Shown: positions 35,550-50,689, numbered from the stretch's first letter. The stretch is 64,000 nt of DNA from Escarpia spicata (GCA_963995525.1 OZ023212.1:15011597-15075596); one strand, 5' to 3'. Numbers and translations: made by a program. Notes: generated by a model not told the origin, from the letters alone.

Positions 35550-37720
35550 GCCCACGTTCAGTCGGACGAGGTGATGGTGCTGGATTTCTCATCTCAAAAC
35601 AGTTCAAAGTTAATTTGCATTCCAACACTGAGTATTCTAGTTTTGAGTCAATCGGTGTTGACATTTCGTTATTTGGAACGTGTTTGGTGAAAATCACGCT
35701 CGCCTTTGGACAGGTCACGTTATTCAAGACGATATCACTACTGCAACAGACAAATGGCCAAAGCAAAATCAAATTATTACACAAGTAGGGTCTCCAATAA
35801 CTCTGATTGTCCACATTAGCTATGAAACTGCATAAATCAAACTTTACACAGACGGCCTGCTTCATCACTACCAAATCATGCATCAATCAAGTCTGTGTGA
35901 CTCGTTCTCTAGTCACTCCAATGACAAAATTAGTCTTATCCGGACTGCTTTCCCAGGTCGTACTTCAAGTATTGTAAATACTGACTATCCACAAATAAAT
36001 TAACAACTTGTATTGTTTGAACCTGCCACAGTCAACGAAGTGAGGAAAATAATTACAGTGTATATCCTCCCCAAATAAATCCTGTGATCTCGATCCATTC
36101 CCTATCACACTGCTAAAAGCATGTCTTGATGCATTACTCAAACCAATAACAGATATAATAAATGCATCACTGTGTTCTGACCTTTATCCTGATGATCTTA
36201 AACACGCCCATGTAAACACACGTCTTTAGAAGACACCTCTGCGTAAAGAAGACCTAAACAGTTATATACCCATTTCCAACATCAGCTTTATTTCCAAAAT
36301 ACTTCAAAGGTTGTTGCAAACCGTCATAAGGTCTCATATCCGCATAAATGACATCTGCATACAAACAACTTAACTCCACAGAAACAGCTCTTTTAAAAGT
36401 ACACAATGGCATTGATCTAAACTTCGATAAAGGCAATGTAACCGCACTTACCCTGCTTGATCTGTCTGCCGCGTTTGATACCACTGATCACAGCATTCTT
36501 ATTAAACGTTTATCAACGGGCATATCGGGCACCGCTTCGAGCTGATTTTCTTCATACCTAACTGACAGACGTCAAGCCATAAAGATAGGTAACTGCTTTT
36601 CAGCCGTACTGCCCACTTCATATGGTGTTCCCCATAATTATGTTCTTGGGCCTTTGTTTTTCACGCTCTACACCACGCCACAAAGCTCTGTTATTCAAAG
36701 TCATAACTTGGATCATCACCTTTACGTAGATGACGCACAGGTCTACATTTCTTTTGCTACCAGATACAAATAGCTCCCTAACCCGGCTCAGCGATTGTCT
36801 CCAAGATATCTTCCATTGGATGAATGACAGCAAATTAAAGTTAAATGCAAAAAAACTGAATTTCTTATTATCGGTGCTCCTAAGCAGCGTGGTGAACTTG
36901 ATGGCTTTTTCCCAACACGGATCTTGAGTCAAAGAATCACACCAACCACGTCAGCGCAGAATCTAGGATTGGCGTTTGATGAAAACTTCAATTTTAAACA
37001 CCACATATCCAAAACGTCGCTGTTGTTTTGACCAAATCCGTGATCTTCTCTGTATTCGCCGGTATATCCCACTTTCCGTCGCTAAAATTATCGCAACAGC
37101 TCTTGAAAGCAGCAGACTTGACGACTGCAATTCCCCCTTTATAAAATTACAAGCTATTAAGGATATAGGAAAACTTCAACGTGTCCAAAATTGTTTGGTA
37201 AGGGCAGTCATGCGTTCTCCTCGTTTTTCTCGCCCAATCCCGCTTCTTAAAAATCTCTGCATTGGCTCCTTGTGCGATATCGGATTATTTTCAAGATTTG
37301 TACAATTGCGTATCGAACCCTTTCATCCAAACAACCTGCATATCTACATTCGATGCTCACTCCAGCAAGAAATCCCAGACAGCTACGGTCGACCAGATGT
37401 AATCTTCTTTTCATTCCCCGAGTGAAGACGAATGCTGGAACTCGAGCCTTCTCGGTTGCCGCACCAACTCTGTGGTATTCACTTCCTGTCAGCGTTAAAT
37501 TAGAAGGAAATATAGTTTCATTTCGCCGTCGTCTAAAAACCTATCTCTTTAATATTGTCTATCCTCCTTAGTTTCCTAGCACTTTCATCCATCTGCTAAC
37601 GACTCAAGTATTGTATACGATAACGAGATTGCTTAATTATTTGGTTTTGGTGCGCCAGTAAGCTTGACTTTCAAGGATATTGGCGCATAACAAGTCATCA
37701 TTATTATTATTATTATTCTC
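35550..37720 (+). mobile_element. L2/CR1-like LINE, copy B
   Basis: More complete 5' than copy A. Endonuclease remnant at 35560-35700 (GAGFLISKQFKVNLHSNTEY), linker FEPATVNEVRKII near 36020, DLDPFPITLLKACLDALLKP-type segment at about 36090-36150, NSYIPISNISFISKIL at 36260-36305, LNSTETALLKVHNGIDLNF at 36366-36425, DLSAAFDTTDHSILIKRL at 36460-36515, then a damaged catalytic box (YVDDAQVYISF) near 36725-36760, and the C-terminus at 37272-37571 ending YLFNIVYPP. The 3' hairpin at 37651-37687 and ATT tail at 37700-37717 match copy A. Many frame breaks; dead. Confidence 0.88.
37651..37687 (+). other. 3' UTR hairpin of LINE copy B
   Basis: TGCGCCA pairs with TGGCGCA, and CTTGA pairs with TCAAG around CTT. 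Compared with copy A both stems have compensatory changes (C-G to A-T, G-C to A-T). Confidence 0.75.
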
Positions 37721-37839
37721 ATTAAGATCAACAAGTTTTCATTCAGTATAGGTCTTGTGTGGATAACATATGGCATGTCGGAACGAAAGTAATTTTGGGT
37801 GTGCGGAGATGGAGCTTCAGCACACTCCGATGTCGGAGT

Positions 37840-38085
37840 ATGACACCGAAAGAGTGTGGGGCGTGTCGAATACTTTCCCCTCGCCAAAGCACACCTTCAG
37901 GTTCTTCAAAAACCTAGATTTGCATCCATTGAGGCTCGCCAAAAAACTCTTCAGGTTATCCAAAACATCAAATTGCACATAAGGATGCATCCGTTTCCCT
38001 AAATATTAGGGGACTAATCCTATCTTCAGTCCCCCACACCAAAAATATTTTGGAGTTCTGCCCCCACGGACAAAATATTTCATCA
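37840..38085 (-). repeat. Dispersed repeat (TTTGG/GTGCA family), copy 4
   Basis: Reverse-oriented relatives of the units at 22850 and 35040: aaaacatcaaattgcac, ggggactaatcctatcttca and ccccacaccaaaaatatttt. Confidence 0.45.
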
Positions 38086-38094
38086 ACTCCTATG

Positions 38095-38470
38095 ATGAAC
38101 AAAATAACTAGTTCAGCTACAGTTAAGATATTCAAAACAAGACTTAAGCACTTGTTTATTAATAATAAGTATGCACACACGTAAAACGGAAATGATGAAT
38201 ATGCGTATATGTATAGGCCTATACATACAAATGTAACTGAACAAAATAAAACGAATGAGATTGCTTTCTAAAGATGTATTTCCATGTTGTTACCAATGTT
38301 GTTTTTAATGTACTTGCACAAGTTAGGGTCGTGTTGAGGGAAGTGATTAATACGTACAACACTTCTATCTTCCCTCATTTCCACGTGTACATGTTTATGT
38401 ATTGTATATTGTGTGTAGTTCTTTTTGTATGCATTTTCCATTTGGACATGAACAATCAATCAATCAATTA
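38095..38470 (+). mobile_element. LINE 3' end with CAAT tail
   Basis: Begins with a LINE C-terminal-like peptide (TVKIFKTRLKHLFINNKY before a stop at 38182) and ends in a CAAT-type tail (caatcaatcaatcaatta) at about 38452-38470. 5'-truncated insertion of a third LINE family. Confidence 0.45.
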
Positions 38471-38862
38471 GTCAGTCACAGTTCCGGCGCCTATGTATGG
38501 GTGCCGTAGATATTAATGTTATGTCTATTCAGCTGGTGTAACATAACAACGGAGTAATTATAGGCACATAGCGCTTGAGTAATGTTGTATGTCAATATGA
38601 ACCAAAAACACTGTAATATAAATACCTAATAGCAACAACCCTGGCGTATACACCGTCAATCAGTACCGAAATAGTTGCGTTGATACATGTTCGTCCCAGT
38701 ATTCATCCAATAATGGACGGCTTGTAGTTAAGCCATTTCACCCTGTTTTTGAGTACCACTACTTGTACACTTGACACAAACAAAAACTGTGACGCGGCAG
38801 ACATGTTAACCAGATTTTCTATAAAAAAAACTTTGACATTATTTCTTAAGTTACGTGAAAGT

Positions 38863-38921
38863 ATCCGGTAGATGGCAATATTCAATCCGACACGAGAAAT
38901 AATCCGCTAGACGGCGACATT
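38863..38921 (+). promoter_or_regulatory. Two CTCF-like motifs upstream of SEC61B
   Basis: ATCCGGTAGATGGCAATATT (38863-38882) and ATCCGCTAGACGGCGACATT (38902-38921) are repeats 39 bases apart, each with a TAGAYGGCR core close to the CTCF consensus. They sit 125-180 bases before the SEC61B start codon. Confidence 0.35.
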
Positions 38922-39044
38922 GGGCGCGTGCCAGCGCGTGCCAGCGTGTCTCGGCCGCGAGTGACGTGTCAACGCAGACACGCCCGCCACCTGGTGGTTT
39001 CAGTGGTGGATCAAAAGTGCAATCCTTTTCAGTCGCAAAACAAA
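38922..39044 (+). promoter_or_regulatory. SEC61B: SEC61B promoter/5' UTR region
   Basis: GC-rich and TATA-less. Includes tandem GCGCGTGCCA units at 38925-38945, GTGACGTGTC at 38961-38970 (close to the TGACGTG core bound by XBP1/ATF6-type bZIP factors of the unfolded protein response) and a CCACCTGGTGG palindrome at 38988-38998. The start codon lies in CAAAATGG, which resembles a YY1 site. Regulation by ER stress is inferred from the motif and the gene's role. Confidence 0.45.
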
Positions 39045-42123
<3,079 letters not shown>

Positions 42124-42600
42124 GCCACCACGTCATCAAGAAGATAGCAAACATTTGCAGAGCAGACATTCCTGGTTCAGTCAGCAACCAGACGCCAAAA
42201 CTGTGATTGGCACAAAAGTTTCTTGCAATTTAATATTGCATGAATGTTGTAACATCAGAAAAATTTTCACTGGTGTGTAGCACCAGAAGCTGAAGACCAG
42301 AAAGTGGTTCGTTGATTGAATCACTTTTTAAATGGATACAGTTCCTTTTTATGACAACATTCTTCTGATAGTGGGTTAGCAGCATGTTACTAAAATATGG
42401 CTTACATCAAACTTGCTATTTCGAAGTCCTAGCTATAAACCTGTTATATAAAACATTAGATTTGTTGGAGAATGTTCATTTTAGTATTCATTATTTCACA
42501 AACGCTGGGCTGTATGAAAGAGACCAAAAAGTATATTCTCGGCTAGTCAGTTTTTATTTCAGGTTTCCACCTACAAATGTAACAATAAAATTATTTTGTT
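42124..42600 (+). terminator. SEC61B: SEC61B 3' UTR and poly(A) signal
   Basis: AATAAA at 42584-42589 followed by a T/GT-rich stretch gives a 3' UTR of about 0.48 kb. No earlier canonical signal was seen. Confidence 0.65.
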
Positions 42601-42604
42601 GAGT

Positions 42605-43660
42605 AAGAGAATTTGTCTTGTGAACGTTGTATGATGTAAATACTACATACAGTAAAATGTTAAATATTTTTAAGTTTTTATTTTTGCATGTAATTACTTG
42701 GGGGGCCTTGAAGTCACTCCAAATACAAGGCCTTGACATCCTTGAATTCTGGCTTGCAGTCTTGATTAGGCTCTGCTCCGGCCTTTGTTTACTGATAGCC
42801 AGTGCATTCCCTACTGGTCCCTGCCTGATACCCAGGTTGCCAAATCTGCTTATTTTGCATAATCCATGGCACTACTTTTGGCTATAGTTGCCCTGCCCAC
42901 TCACCCTGGTATAGCCTCTGTTCATCAGTAGGGTTTCTTGTTATCATTTAGAGGTCATTCCAGCTGTAGATTGTGGTCAACGGTCTGGTGCCAGTTCATA
43001 CCCGGTTAAATAGCCTTGAATTTTGTATGTCTCGTAGTGTACGGCTGCTGAATTGACTGAAGTTTACATATACTGTGGCATAATGCAGTCACTAAATTGT
43101 AAACTAAATGCATCATACAGAACGATATATTTTGTTCAGGTGTTAATATACCTGAAGAAAAAAAATATTGCAATTGTGAACGTTGCCTATTAATAGTAAT
43201 TAATCCTATTCCATAAGAGCTCATTGACAATTTACCTGTTCACACAGAAAGGTCTCCTCAAATCCTCCACCATTCACTCCCCTTTCGTTCATTCGGTATG
43301 AAAGACATGGTTGACAATTGTGCATGTTTTTACCTAATTAATAATCCTTTTGTCACAGGTTGCTTCTACATAGATACACTAGTATGACGTGATTCTTCTA
43401 AGCGACAATGCAGTTCGTCCATTCATCTCTGACAATGCGTTTGGTATTTTGTTCCAATTTAGAAAGCATACATTTTGGCACTGGAATAATGTTCTCTATT
43501 ATATGCAACTGAAGATTCATCATCAACGTACCATTCATCAGACTTTTATGTAAGCATAGACTTGTTTTTACAAGAGAGCAGACAATTGGGTGCACTGTAC
43601 CGATTTACTTTGGCTGCATCAGTTTTCTCCTAAGATTATATATTATACAACTGATTATAA
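42605..43660. other. No gene recognised
   Basis: Contains two related 'ccttgaa/ttgacatccttgaa' segments near 42708-42745 and a possible weak pol III B-box-like stretch (agttcataccc) at about 42990. Not enough to call a SINE. Confidence 0.35.
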
Positions 43661-43689
43661 CTCAAACTCAACTTATGTTAAAAAGAGAA

Positions 43690-43920
43690 CTGGAATTAAC
43701 ATTCACCAAGTTAGGTATCACTGGCGCGGGAACGAAATTAATATTGGGGGAGCTGTCGGATCATGACATCGGAAGACGGCGAGGGGTGCTGTTGAATATA
43801 TTTAAGCGGCGACGTTCAAAATTTTTGAAGCTAACCAGAAAAAAAAACATTGAGCCTATGCTAGGTATATACTTCATTCCACGTGAGCGAGTGCTGGAGC
43901 TCGCTACAGCCGTTTGATTA
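43690..43920 (+). repeat. Repeat related to the 44.4-kb MITE
   Basis: About 50 bases at 43757-43806 (tcggatcatgacatcggaag and following) match the reverse complement of 44525-44575. The two are in opposite orientation, 0.75 kb apart. Confidence 0.55.
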
Positions 43921-44372
43921 TGTAATCCGTCAAATGCTATTTTGCCTGGTGCTACAACTAGTCAGTCTGTGCAGGATCCGCTAGAAAACCGCCGATGGGT
44001 TTTGGCAAGTACAGTAAACCCCCGAAATGCCACTTACTTACCCGTCACGCTCCCCATTCCCAGTTTCCCTTTGGATTGCAAGACAATTAAAAGGATTATA
44101 CCAAAGCATATAGCAAACAACAGAACCACGAGAAGAACAATATTTCTCGTGGCGAGCATGTCGTCTGATTCAGGGCCTGACTTATAATAGTGTTTGTGAC
44201 GTTAATAATTTCATGCTGACGTTAACAATGCAGCGCTGTAATCAGTGATTGTTCTCAAACAAACCCAAAACTGTATTTTTATTCAAACCTGGACATGTTC
44301 TTAGTGCTGTATGACATATTCGTGACCTTGAAACAACGGGAAAGCAAGCGATGGGCAAAAGAAACACGAATA

Positions 44373-44644
44373 TACCTGCCAACTCTCCCGGGATTTCCGG
44401 GAGTCTCTTTGATTTGGGTATATCTCCCGGAATACAAGCACATCTCCCGGACTTTCACTCAAAATCTCTAACAACACCCCCACGTCTTCGAGACAGCGCG
44501 ACACCATGGAGAACGTACTGTTTCGGCGAGAAATCTCCAACAGCACCCACATGCGTCTTCCGATGTCAAGATCCGAGAAAGCGCGACTCGGGAAGCGTGC
44601 TGAACTACTGATAAATCTACCAGAATTTAACAAGTTTGCAGGTA
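44373..44644 (-). mobile_element. MITE with TACCTGC termini and CTCCCGG repeats
   Basis: Ends TACCTGCCAACT and (reverse) TACCTGCAAACT, flanked by TA on both sides (44371-44372, 44645-44646), as in Tc1/mariner-like MITEs. Interior has repeated CTCCCGG motifs. The minus orientation is arbitrary, chosen so that the internal block reads like 43757-43806. Confidence 0.6.
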
Positions 44645-44849
44645 TACACAAGTGACACCTTACTCCTCACCAAATATGCGGAACATAGTCTTGAACTATG
44701 TTTCGTCAAAGAAAGTACTTCAAAACGTCGTGACGACACCAGGTGAACCCTGCCACCTGCAACACCTTTAATGGCTGTAACTCACTTAAAGGGAAACCAA
44801 AGGCAACTTTTAGGAGTTAGTACAAACTAACCATTTCCAACTACAATCA

Positions 44850-46930
44850 AAATGTCCACGTCCATGTTTTACACAGAGTATTATGATTTCATTCTCAAGG
44901 TGGAATTTATACGTTTAGTAATGTTCTTATTAAGAGTCCAGGTTTCGCATCCATACGTAGCAGCTGGAAATATGCAGATTCGGATAATTCGTAGTTTCAT
45001 ATCTTGGTTCATTGCTTTCCACAGCTTCTTCATCTCCGTCAACTTTTTACTCGCCATTGCCAACCTCCGCTTGATCTCTTTCGTCCCATCTACATCTGCT
45101 TCTATCAATGACCCCAGATATTAAAAACTTTCTACTCGTTCTATTTCCTCGCCATCTACTATGAATTCTGATGGTTCTCGATCGGCATCCCTTCACATCC
45201 ACAATCTTAGTCTTCTTTACGTTTCGTTTCAAACCTTTCATCTCACCGTGCTCTTTAACAGTAGTTATCAATTTATCCAATCCTTCTTTTGTATCGGATA
45301 TTAACGCTGTGTCATCAGCGTATATGAATTCATATATATCCTGTCCATTCACTTTCAGTCCATTAAAAAACTTGCTTCTCGTGTCAGTCTCAACCTCGCT
45401 GGTGATATTCTCTGTGTATAGACTGAATAGGTGGGGGACAAAATGCACCCCTGCCTCACACCCTTAACGCCTGGGAACCAATCTGCGGAACCAAACTCTA
45501 GTCTCACTGCAGACTGCTGTCCAACACATACATTTCGGATAAGTGATGTAATGTTCTGGTCAAATCCCAAGTGTATCAAGGTTTTCCACAGTTGTTGATG
45601 ACTAGCATTATCAAAAGCTTTTGAATAATCTATGAAACAGATTCTAAGGTTGTGGTTGAATTATCTGCATTTTGTTATTATCATCTTCAGTTTGAAAATG
45701 TGATCTCTTGTTCCTCTTCCAGTCCGGAAACCAGCTTATGTTCTGTTGACTTCACATTCTAATTTTGTTGTGATTCTCTTCATTATGATTTTAACGTAAT
45801 TTTGCTCGCATGGCTGATGGGGGATATAGTTCTGTGGTATGAGCATTCTTGTATGTCACCTTTTTCAGTATTGGTAAAAGTATGGCTCGGTTCCAGTCCA
45901 TGGGCCAAGTTCCATTTTTCTATATTTTCCTGCATAATGTGTGATAGATATCCACGCCTGCTTCGCCATTTGCGTGTATTAGCTCTGCAGTGATGTCACC
46001 AATGCCAGGTGATTTTCCGTCCTTTAGACTTTTTATTGCCCACTCCACCTCTGAACGCAAAAGCTCAAGTTCATCTTCTGGTTCTGTCCTCTCTCTGCCT
46101 TCATCCATGTCTACCTCTTCTGTTTCTTCTTTCACAATATTGCTTCCATCTTTCAAGTGTGTCATCGCTTTCTGTCAGAGTCATTCCCGTTTCGTCTTTG
46201 ATAACGCCAAGTCTAGGTTTGAACGACTGTGTCACATACTTTATTTCCTCGAATATACTGCGACTATCGTTCCTTCTCATACATAGTTCTACCTTTTCCC
46301 ATTTCTTCTCTAGATATTTCTTCTTGTCTTCCTTACACATTCGTTTAATCATCTTGCACTTCTCTCTGTATTTCTCATGATAATAATGTATCACTCATTA
46401 CTTTGTTCTTCTTTAACTCTTTCCTTTCGTCAATCATCTGCATCTTTCCTTATCCGTGGTTGTTTCCTCCTCTTTTTAGTGATGTGTTTTTTTAGCTGAT
46501 TCCTTAATGATGTTCCTAATTTCTACTGCCAACTCCTCCGGTTCCTTCTCGTCAGCCACTGTCTGTAATATTTCGAAACGGTACATAACATCTACTCGGT
46601 ATCCTTCTGTGATATCACTCACGTCATACCTCACTATCTCTTTCCCTCTCTTCATCTTTCTTAATTTTGATCGCAATCATGGCTTCCGGTAATGTCTTTG
46701 CGTTAAACACATACGTCCTCCATCGTTTTGGTATCAGTATAAAGTCGATTTGATTTCTGTTCCGACCATCTGGTGTTATCCAAATGTACAATCTTCTTTG
46801 ATGTTGTTTGAAGAAAGTATTCGTGATCACCAGTTCATTCTCTATGATAAACTCAACAAGTCTATCTCCTCTCCCATTTCTCTCGCCTAGTCCATATTTC
46901 CCGATATATCCATTCTCTTCTTAGTTTTGA
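44850..46930 (-). mobile_element. LINE with endonuclease and RT, RTE-like pattern
   Basis: Read on the minus strand. Endonuclease end at 46830-46690 (YIWITPDGRNRNQIDFILIP), linker ELELLRSEVEWAIKSLKDGK and SPGIGDITAELIHANGEAG (46060-45950), RT LGFDQNITSLIRNVCVGQQ (45573-45517), GVKGVRQGCILSP (about 45475-45437), VNGQDIYEFIYADDTALISD (about 45355-45296) with intact YADD, and C-terminal FPAATYGCETWTLNKNI (about 44985-44930). GVRQGCILSP and TYGCETWTL point to an RTE-like or related clade. Frame shifts and stops throughout; 5' truncated in the endonuclease. Confidence 0.85.
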
Positions 46931-46999
46931 CAATTGCCAACTTTCTACTAAATTACTGGCATAATATTCTTCATTGTTGCTGCAAATTTAGACGCAGCG

Positions 47000-48610
47000 C
47001 CAAGCAATTGTGTTTGTTTCCCTTTAAATTCATTGTCGTAAATGCCTGCGAACAAATAATTGGATATACAACCAAGAAATACCAAGACTGGCTCGCTAAG
47101 AAAGATGCCGAGACACTCAAATTGGCCGACCACAAACGAAAAGCATTTGTAGCAACAAGACCCAAACTCTACAAGTAAGAAAAAGCTCAACGAACAGTCA
47201 AAGTTGAAGTCCAGAGGAAGGCTTCATACTTGAAGAACCAATGATGGTCCGATACTGATAAAGTGACAAAATACAAACGAATCCTTCATCAATGCAATTC
47301 ATGGCTTCTGGTCTAATGGGCCAACACTGGCAACAGGGCAAACGAAGGATGGCGGCTTCCTCCACTAGGACAAAGACAGCGTTAACACCTGCTGAAAATA
47401 GCACGTAGAGGAACTTCTCAGCACAAAACTCCCCTGTTGATGTATGCGTATATTTTCGACAATATTCCGCAGCACAAGGCCAGAACCGAACAACCTGCAT
47501 ACGTACAGTGTATGCTATATGTGTCTGGTGTTGACGTTGTTGTGGCTGTTCCTTTTTACATATGATATAAAAAAGATAACTGTCAAACTGTCACCAGACA
47601 GACGAACAACAATAATGCCACTGGACCTCTCGGAATCACTACTGAAGTACTTAAATATGGAGGAGACAAATTTACATCTCAAACACACCCTCTGTTTTTG
47701 AAGATCTGGCAAAATATCTCCCAGGTGTCTTTTAAGATGCGATGACTGTTAGTTGTTACCATCTTTTAGAAAGGGAGACAAGACAGCTACATAGGTATTG
47801 CCTTACTCTCAATAGTGGAACAGGCAAAGGCGAAGATCCTCCTTGACCGCCGTCTCCCGCTGGCCGAGGATGTCATCCCAGATGTAGATTAAGAAATACC
47901 AGAGGAAACAACATATATTATGGTCTTCACTGCACGCCAGTTACAGGACAAGAGTAGAAGACAGAACATCCATTCCCACGGTGTGTTTGACTACATATAC
48001 CAATAACCTACGCCTTCTTCAATATTCTTCAATGATATGGCTGACCAATAAAAAGTTACCAACATGATTCGACTCCTACAACACACGGCGGCACGCAGAT
48101 AAAATCCTTTCACAGTAAGAACTGGCGTTAAAGACTAACAAGACTAACGCGTATTTACACCGATGACCGTCTCCATCCATCAAGCTATATTATAAAATCT
48201 CAGCAGACTGAAGGCCAAAAACAATTATCACTTTACACATACCAGTATGATTGGATTTCAATTTTGCAGATGATGCTCAAATAAATACCCACGCATAGGA
48301 AGACGCCCTACATAAAATAGTAGACAATTTGCGGATGCATGTGCCAGTAAGGAACTAACTTTGAACATCAAGAAAACTAAAACACTCTTCGAACCAGCAG
48401 TAAAATCAATAACACCAGTGCCAGTTATACAAGTATCCTATCTAGGAAGTCTCCGAGGAGCTTGGCTGACACTGATGACGTATTACAGCTGTATAACATT
48501 GACTACAATACGCGAGCGCTTCTTTCGGTCTCAAAATTAACGAATCCGCCTTGATGGTTCGAAGGGATTCAGAAACGTAAATCGTACTACTTTGGACAAG
48601 TCGTCTGATT
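47000..48610 (+). mobile_element. Decayed LINE fragment, plus strand
   Basis: Reads AKKDAETLKLADHKRKAFVA at about 47089-47150, then VEVQRKASYLKNQ, later LLKYLNMEETNLHL in a LINE linker-like context (about 47620-47690), FQFCRCSNKYPRIGRRPT, ELTLNIKKTKTLFEPAVKS near 48355-48410. Order and motifs fit the linker-to-palm part of a LINE ORF2, with the YADD region degraded. Starts right where the minus-strand LINE ends, so the two inserted near each other. Confidence 0.6.
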
Positions 48611-48729
48611 GTTCTTAAGCGCAGGGTTATATTGTAGGTTATGTGCCCTTGCGTAGGGCACATGACCTATACTATTATTACAACAACAATACAATAGGCC
48701 TAGATATTTTGTGGTGTGGAAGATATTAC

Positions 48730-48919
48730 CTTCAGTGGTGCTGCGAATAGGATCGCTGCGGTGGGCTAAGACCTTTGCGAAACCAGTATACAGGAGCACG
48801 GCCAGTACTGCGAGAGTCACCCCGGTGAGCACGGTCCCAGTGCACAAGACGGCCGTAAAACGGCTGGTATCGTGCGGCTTTGCGCCTTTCTTCAGCGTTC
48901 TATTCCGCATCACCGCCAT
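48730..48919 (-). CDS. First coding exon of a type II membrane protein
   Basis: Minus-strand ATG at 48919; 63 codons plus one base, ending at a GTAATA donor (phase 1). Encodes a basic cytoplasmic start (MAVMRNRTLKKGAKPHDTSR), one membrane helix (FTAVLCTGTVLTGVTLAVLA and VLLYTGF) and a short outside stretch (AHRSDPIRSTTE). This layout is that of a signal-anchor protein with its catalytic or binding part encoded in later exons to the left. Family unknown. The CpG-rich setting with a CRE right upstream supports a real first exon. Confidence 0.55.
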
Positions 48920-48932
48920 TGCGGGAACACTG

Positions 48933-48944
48933 TGACGTCACGTG
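48933..48944 (-). promoter_or_regulatory. CRE overlapping an E-box
   Basis: TGACGTCACGTG: a full palindromic CRE (48933-48940) overlapping CACGTG (48939-48944), 13 bases before the ATG of the membrane-protein exon. Could serve divergent transcription toward MRM1 as well. Confidence 0.5.
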
Positions 48945-48983
48945 CACGCCACACGTTACGGCGCGCGTGCGTGCATCCGTGTA

Positions 48984-49063
48984 TGTATGTGTGTGTGTGT
49001 GTGTGTGTGCGGTGTGCGGTGTGCGTGCGCGTGCGCGTGTGCGTGTGCGTGTGCGTGCGTGTG
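48984..49063. repeat. GT/GC microsatellite
   Basis: GTGTGTGT then GCGTGTGCGTG units. Confidence 0.9.
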
Positions 49064-49079
49064 TGATAAAACATATAAG

Positions 49080-50118
49080 TTTTTCGAGTTGTAAGACTAA
49101 ACACAAGTGGCACCACCAAAGGCACCAATGCCGAAGTTAGGAGACAGGCGTGTTTGAGCCCTAGTCGTATACTTAGTTATTAAGCGTTTAAGAAATCTAC
49201 TGTGAGTTTGTCCTATATTATTATTTATCAGTATTTGTGCTGGGTTGGTATGATTAACAGCAGCACAGTTGTCAGTGTTATCAAATAGCCAAATTAAACT
49301 GTTTCCATAAATATGTACAAGGTGGATGCTGCTAGTAATAATTTAGCCATTTTATGCTAGTTAAGTGAAGGATTGCCGTTTTCTCATATAATCAGCCAGC
49401 TACTGTCACATTGTCATTGATCATAACTTGCCTTATTTACTGACTGACTTGGTCCTGTATATTTTGTAGTTACTAAAATCTGATGATCGTAATTCATGAT
49501 AGCTAATTCAAATGGTAAACCTTTTATGGTATATTATCAGGCATTAAGAATGTCATCATCATCTTTGGTTGACTGGGGCCGGAGCATGGATGAGCTGTTT
49601 ACAAATGGATCCATTGTACATTAGGGATGGGAGCTCTGTCTCTTTAAAATCAAGGTATTCACAGATCAGCTTAGTGTATGTTTTTATTTGTTTCATCTTT
49701 TTTTGTAGCTATGAGTGGGTATCCATAAGGTGAATCTTAATACTGGTTCTTCTTTGTGGTGATAGGAATGTCCAGCTAGTTGGATGCTTCTCATGTGAAT
49801 TGTGCTGATCAGATTGTTTACATGTGACAACATTCCAATAAAGTTCTTTGTTAGCCTTTCTCCATTACTTGTTGATGTAGTATTCACTAGGTGTCAGCAC
49901 TGTTGCAATGAAGATTGTTTTACCATTCTGTGAAATGATAAAACCAGAATACAGTACAGTACTTATACATGTACATGTCGATTAATTCATATTGGGGCAA
50001 AATATGTGTGAGCAATCTGTTGAATATTTAAATGACAAATACTCTCAAATTTACCATTATTTGATTCCCTAAAATGTGATATTGCTGGCATGAAATGATT
50101 ACGTCTTCTTTGTTTCAG
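49080..50118. other. No exon recognised; likely MRM1 5' intron or UTR
   Basis: AT-rich. Ends with the TTTGTTTCAG acceptor of the next exon, so at least one upstream non-coding exon should lie to the left, perhaps near the CRE at 48.9 kb. I could not define it. Confidence 0.35.
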
Positions 50119-50681
50119 GTGAAATACTTATGGGAAAACATGAATTATATAATATGTAGAAGTGTTCTTTCCCGTTTAATCACACGTAAGGATCAAAATG
50201 AACTTGGCTGTTGGATTGTATTATTTGTACAAAGGATTCTTATATCCTCTTCAAGTGAAAGTCAGTGTGACAGTGATCATGACATCGATGATGGCCAGTT
50301 TGATTTGAATCCATCACGACACGCCACAAACAGGATTACAAAACACACCATGCCAAAGAAAATGCTAAAAGATTTAAATAACGCATCTCGAAGCAAAGTA
50401 TACAGACACAATGAAAACTCACAAAGCGATAATCTTTACATGAATAGTCAGCATGACTTTGAGAGTTATCCTGATGGCAGTAGATATGATCTTCTGGAGC
50501 TGGAATGGAAAGATCCGTGGAGACAGGAAAGGAGGATCCGCTCAGATCACAAGACCTTCAGACAACGTGGAGAAAATGAGGAATTATGTCGGGGTTGTCA
50601 ACCTCCGGAAAACCTATGACAGGAAGACGGGAATTGGTACAAGTATGGGCTGACTGATCCGGGAACGATACGATGTGCAAT
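50119..50681 (+). pseudogene. MRM1: MRM1 first coding exon, with a nonsense codon
   Basis: Follows a TTTGTTTCAG acceptor. ATG at 50140 opens with MNYIICRSVLSRLITRKDQ, plausible as a mitochondrial targeting sequence (Arg/Lys, no acid until residue 18). A polar, disordered stretch follows and then LLELEWKDPWRQERRIRSDH. TGA at 50617-50619 interrupts the frame, which is otherwise open to a GTGAGT donor at 50682 (phase 2) and joins in frame to 54851. A short upstream frame starts at 50130. MRM1 methylates the 2'-O of a ribose in mitochondrial large-subunit rRNA. The exon assignment rests on its in-frame linkage to the next exon, since the N-terminus itself is poorly conserved. Confidence 0.6.
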
Positions 50682-50689
50682 GTGAGTAG

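Noticed and set aside
45990..46380. Plus-strand Ser/Leu-rich frames
   Set aside because: Opposite strand of the minus-strand LINE at 44.85-46.93 kb.
50617..50619. TGA in MRM1 read as selenocysteine
   Set aside because: MRM1 is not a selenoprotein, there is no Cys counterpart at the site, and a second, TAG, stop occurs in the next exon.
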